Positions 47,512 through 50,178 of a stretch of DNA of 50,178 bases are shown piece after piece. The notes under the pieces were generated by a model. That model did no database searches. It was not told where the DNA came from and worked only from the letters and a program-made list of their open reading frames with translations. The DNA is from Candidatus Saccharibacteria bacterium UBA2112. Its GTDB lineage: Bacteria > Patescibacteriota > Saccharimonadia > Saccharimonadales > Saccharimonadaceae. Made by a program: the position numbers and the translations under genes. The DNA lies in the NCBI GenBank assembly GCA_002331045.1, contig DCYK01000013.1, forward strand, positions 1 through 50,178, read 5' to 3'. The first letter of the stretch is position 1, and the number at the start of each line of letters is the position of its first letter.

Positions 47512-50167
47512 TTTTATTGCGCCCGGCAGCCCGACGTGCCTTGCGATTACCTATCGAGAATTTCTCGATCGCTTTACGCAAAGTAAGGTAGTTCTTTTTG
47601 GTGCTATCACTCCATACATAGACTGAACGCCCGCCAAGTTCACTTTCTATTCCCTCAAGATACTTAACAAGCGATGTTTGTATTTCTATGAACGCTTTAT
47701 TGTTTTTATACGTCACACCAACCTCTACTGGCTCACCCTCTACATCAATCAGCAACGTATCTGGGGCATTTTTTCGTATAACCTCAGTTTCGTAACTATT
47801 TTCACCAAATGTCATCCTGAGCCGCGTATGCACCTTTCGCTTATGGAGAATATCCGCCAGTGAATACATGTCAGTTACCTCTATATCACGCCACTCTGCT
47901 ATATTCTGTGTTAATATCTCCATTATCTGCTCGTAATCTTCCTCTCTATCGGAGCGATCAACGAGAAGCTCCCGCAAGCGCTCTATCTCTTGATAGATTG
48001 CCCTGGTTTTTGGAGACATTTTCTCTACAGGTTCCTCATCGTAAAATAGTTTTTCAAGAAGTGCTTGAGTCGTTTCCTGACTTGGAGGTACCACTTCTTC
48101 AACATCATCATGAATTGCCTTTCCATCAAAATATACTTCTTTCTTCAGAAGCACCTTACCACGATCGTTTACGATTAAACGACCGTGATCGTAGGTACAT
48201 CGCCACGGAGCATGCTCTATGAGTTGCTCGGTCGTTACATTAGTCCCGTTAACAATCACCGGGTGAGCTTTTAGGTTTTTATTGCGATAATGTTCAAGTA
48301 CAAGGGGTGTACCAACGATAAGCTGAGAGCCCCCATCAATCCTCGTTGACTTCGCAAGCCGCCCCTCGAATCCCTCATTATTACTGTAGCCACTACCGCG
48401 CGAAATGAACAACGTATCACATCCAGCAATAATACAACCGAGAAGTTTTTCACGATCAGCTCGCTTTGGTATTTCAAGTTTTGTAATGTCTAGATCCGCA
48501 TCATTACATAGCCGCTCTAGTAAGCGTCTTGCTTTTTCAAGCCGTTGTTCAACAATATTATATCGCTTTAAATCGGCGGGGGGCATCCATAACGCCTGTA
48601 TAAGAACGTCAAGCTGGACAAGCATATCAGACTGTGCCTCACGGGTGAGTCGCGTCCATCCCTCCATTCCCTGCTCAGTCATCGTAATACCCTCTTGTTG
48701 ACAGGCGCTCACTGTTGCCGCCATCATCAACTCTATGTCCTTGCCATGTCTCCGTGCTTCAACGAGCATCCGCGCATATGTCGGATTGAGTGGCAGCCGC
48801 TGCATTTCTTTACCAATTTCGGTTGCAGCATCACTGTTTAATGCCAGGGCTCCCAACCGCGTCAGTTTGCGGCGTGCATACTCAAGCTCATCCGAGCGAA
48901 CTTCATCCTGCAATTGCAGCTGATCAAGCCGCATACCTGCCTGAGCAAGCTTTAATACATACGGCGCCGGGTCGGTACGTTGGATTGGTGGCACATCATA
49001 CGTATCAACCATGAGGTTTCCGTCACTGTCACGTGGAATTGGGGGATATCCCGGCATTGTCACGTGTTCATATGTACCAGGCATCACCCTGCCAACTCGC
49101 CCTTTACCCTGAATTACATCTGCCTGGGATACCGGTACCTCACGGAGATATCGTACTCCTCGCCTATAATCCCCAACTTTATGATATCCACCATCAAGCA
49201 CGACATGTAGTCCGGGTACAGTAAGACTCATTCGTCCGATATCTGTCGCAAGGATAATCTTACCACCAGGATACTCATGAAAAGCTCGACGCTGCTCCTC
49301 AATCGTTTGGTCACTGTGGAGTTCAAGAATGGTATAGCTCTTTGGAGTTCTTTTTCCTAGCCTACTCCTAATCTCTTCGCGATTATTACGACCCGAAACA
49401 AGAGCCATAATATTGAGCGGATTCTTAGGATCTAAATGAGCGTACTTAAGGATAGCCTCGTGCATACTGTCATCGTTATGAATCTCTTCGACAGGGTACA
49501 TTTGTCCCGGAATGTCTATGACCGGAACATTGGCACCACCCAAAACACGAGAACAATAATCCGCAAATCGTTCGGTGTTAATCGAGGCACTCTGAATAAG
49601 TAACCGTATGTTCTTCTTTAGCGCAAGTGCAATCGCTATGTCAATATTTGGATTTCTCTCGTGCGCTTCATCAGTAATCAAGACATCTTTCTCGGTGATT
49701 ACAGAATCATCACCCATCATTTGCTGAAGCGTGTAGCCATCTGTATGCTCACGAATACGATGTGACGGCAATATATCGTCACCCTCAGTCGCTGTTCTAT
49801 ATGCAACAATGTGGCCATGATCCTGACCTGTTGCTTGCTCCATCTGATACTTTGTAAACTGCGCATTCTCCCGCGTTGCTACAATGCGCGGTTGCGTCAT
49901 ATACACTCTTCGAAATAGTCCCGATTCGTACAACGCCTGAGGTACAAATATACTCTTTCCGTTTCCCGTTCCCGAAGAAAGAATCGTTACAGGATTATCG
50001 GCAACCGTATCCACAATACATTCACGATATCGCGCAACTGGCCATTCGGTATTACCGTATATATAGCCATCTTGCTGCGGTGGTTGTATTGTCCGCTCAC
50101 CTGTTTCAAAGTCAATCCAAACCTGATCCGGCCAGTGGTTAGCGGGAAACTGATTTTTTTCGGTCAT
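47498..50167 (-). CDS. DEAH-box ATP-dependent helicase (HrpA/HrpB-like)
   Basis: 889 residues. Motif I SSGTGNGKS (about 64-72), Ia TQPRIVATREN, II TDEAHERNP (DEAH), III as QSASINTERF, V ATDIGRMSLTVPGLHVVLDGG and VI QGKGRVGRVMPGTY (Q-x-x-GRxGR form). A helicase-associated helical region follows (LDQLQLQDEV, LPLNPTYARMLVEAR). The C-terminal 250 residues are unassigned and end basic (NRKARRAAGRNK). RNA remodelling or repair is likely. The start at 50167 keeps the whole N-terminus; 11 bases remain to the window edge. Confidence 0.88.
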   Translation of the reverse strand: MTEKNQFPANHWPDQVWIDFETGERTIQPPQQDGYIYGNTEWPVARYRECIVDTVADNPVTILSSGTGNGKSIFVPQALYESGLFRRVYMTQPRIVATRENAQFTKYQMEQATGQDHGHIVAYRTATEGDDILPSHRIREHTDGYTLQQMMGDDSVITEKDVLITDEAHERNPNIDIAIALALKKNIRLLIQSASINTERFADYCSRVLGGANVPVIDIPGQMYPVEEIHNDDSMHEAILKYAHLDPKNPLNIMALVSGRNNREEIRSRLGKRTPKSYTILELHSDQTIEEQRRAFHEYPGGKIILATDIGRMSLTVPGLHVVLDGGYHKVGDYRRGVRYLREVPVSQADVIQGKGRVGRVMPGTYEHVTMPGYPPIPRDSDGNLMVDTYDVPPIQRTDPAPYVLKLAQAGMRLDQLQLQDEVRSDELEYARRKLTRLGALALNSDAATEIGKEMQRLPLNPTYARMLVEARRHGKDIELMMAATVSACQQEGITMTEQGMEGWTRLTREAQSDMLVQLDVLIQALWMPPADLKRYNIVEQRLEKARRLLERLCNDADLDITKLEIPKRADREKLLGCIIAGCDTLFISRGSGYSNNEGFEGRLAKSTRIDGGSQLIVGTPLVLEHYRNKNLKAHPVIVNGTNVTTEQLIEHAPWRCTYDHGRLIVNDRGKVLLKKEVYFDGKAIHDDVEEVVPPSQETTQALLEKLFYDEEPVEKMSPKTRAIYQEIERLRELLVDRSDREEDYEQIMEILTQNIAEWRDIEVTDMYSLADILHKRKVHTRLRMTFGENSYETEVIRKNAPDTLLIDVEGEPVEVGVTYKNNKAFIEIQTSLVKYLEGIESELGGRSVYVWSDSTKKNYLTLRKAIEKFSIGNRKARRAAGRNKTTPQ

Positions 50168-50178
50168 TGATTCACTCG

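Overview
The window looks like chromosomal DNA of a Candidatus Saccharibacteria-type member of the Patescibacteria (CPR). This is inferred from the compact genes, a PrgI/TraC-type conjugation system with split VirB4, a simple type IV pilin, many one- or two-helix microproteins, apparently leaderless promoters and a UvrC without its cysteine cluster. TGA behaves as a stop codon throughout. No marker gene such as rRNA is present, so the assignment is only moderately confident.

Layout. (1) 1-8095, chromosome: the end of RarA, a GT4 glycosyltransferase, three six-hairpin glycosidase-type genes (two glycogen-debranching-like, one trehalase) and the GTPase TypA/BipA. (2) 8096-8182, tRNA-Leu(GAG). 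(3) About 8183 to about 30.6 kb, an integrative conjugative element at the 3' end of that tRNA. It starts with a large serine recombinase whose reading frame runs back through the tRNA terminator and into the tRNA. Next come two small genes, a replication-relaxation family protein and a DUF3768 gene. Then follows an 8-kb redox/metal cargo: CydA with a half-length CydB-like subunit, two CDF-type transporters, a DUF305-like protein, a DsbA-like thiol oxidoreductase, two related small Cys/Pro envelope proteins, a CHAP hydrolase and a His-rich membrane protein. After it lies a candidate defence island (a TIR_2/ThsB-like protein with membrane proteins), then a tight type IV secretion operon (VirB2, VirB2-VirB6 fusion, PrgI/VirB3, split VirB4, CHAP/VirB1-like, VirD4). 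An opposing three-gene operon with a PLD-type nuclease closes the element.

(4) About 30.7-50.2 kb, chromosome: a surface protein with decapeptide repeats, a peptide-binding lipid-anchored or membrane-anchored SBP, SecG, a holin-IV-family membrane protein, a type IV pilin, Xaa-Pro aminopeptidase, UvrC, a VIT1/CCC1 metal transporter, an unknown protein coupled to a Nudix hydrolase, proline iminopeptidase, TrhO, small unknowns, a heterodimeric ABC exporter and a large DEAH-box helicase.

The strongest candidates for something new are the CydA/half-CydB oxidase carried on a conjugative element with thiol and cation-handling genes, and the two-gene TIR plus four-helix membrane module with its own promoter. 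The right end of the element could not be placed exactly: I found no second copy of the tRNA 3' end. All functional calls come from reading motifs in the translations; no database search or structure prediction was run.
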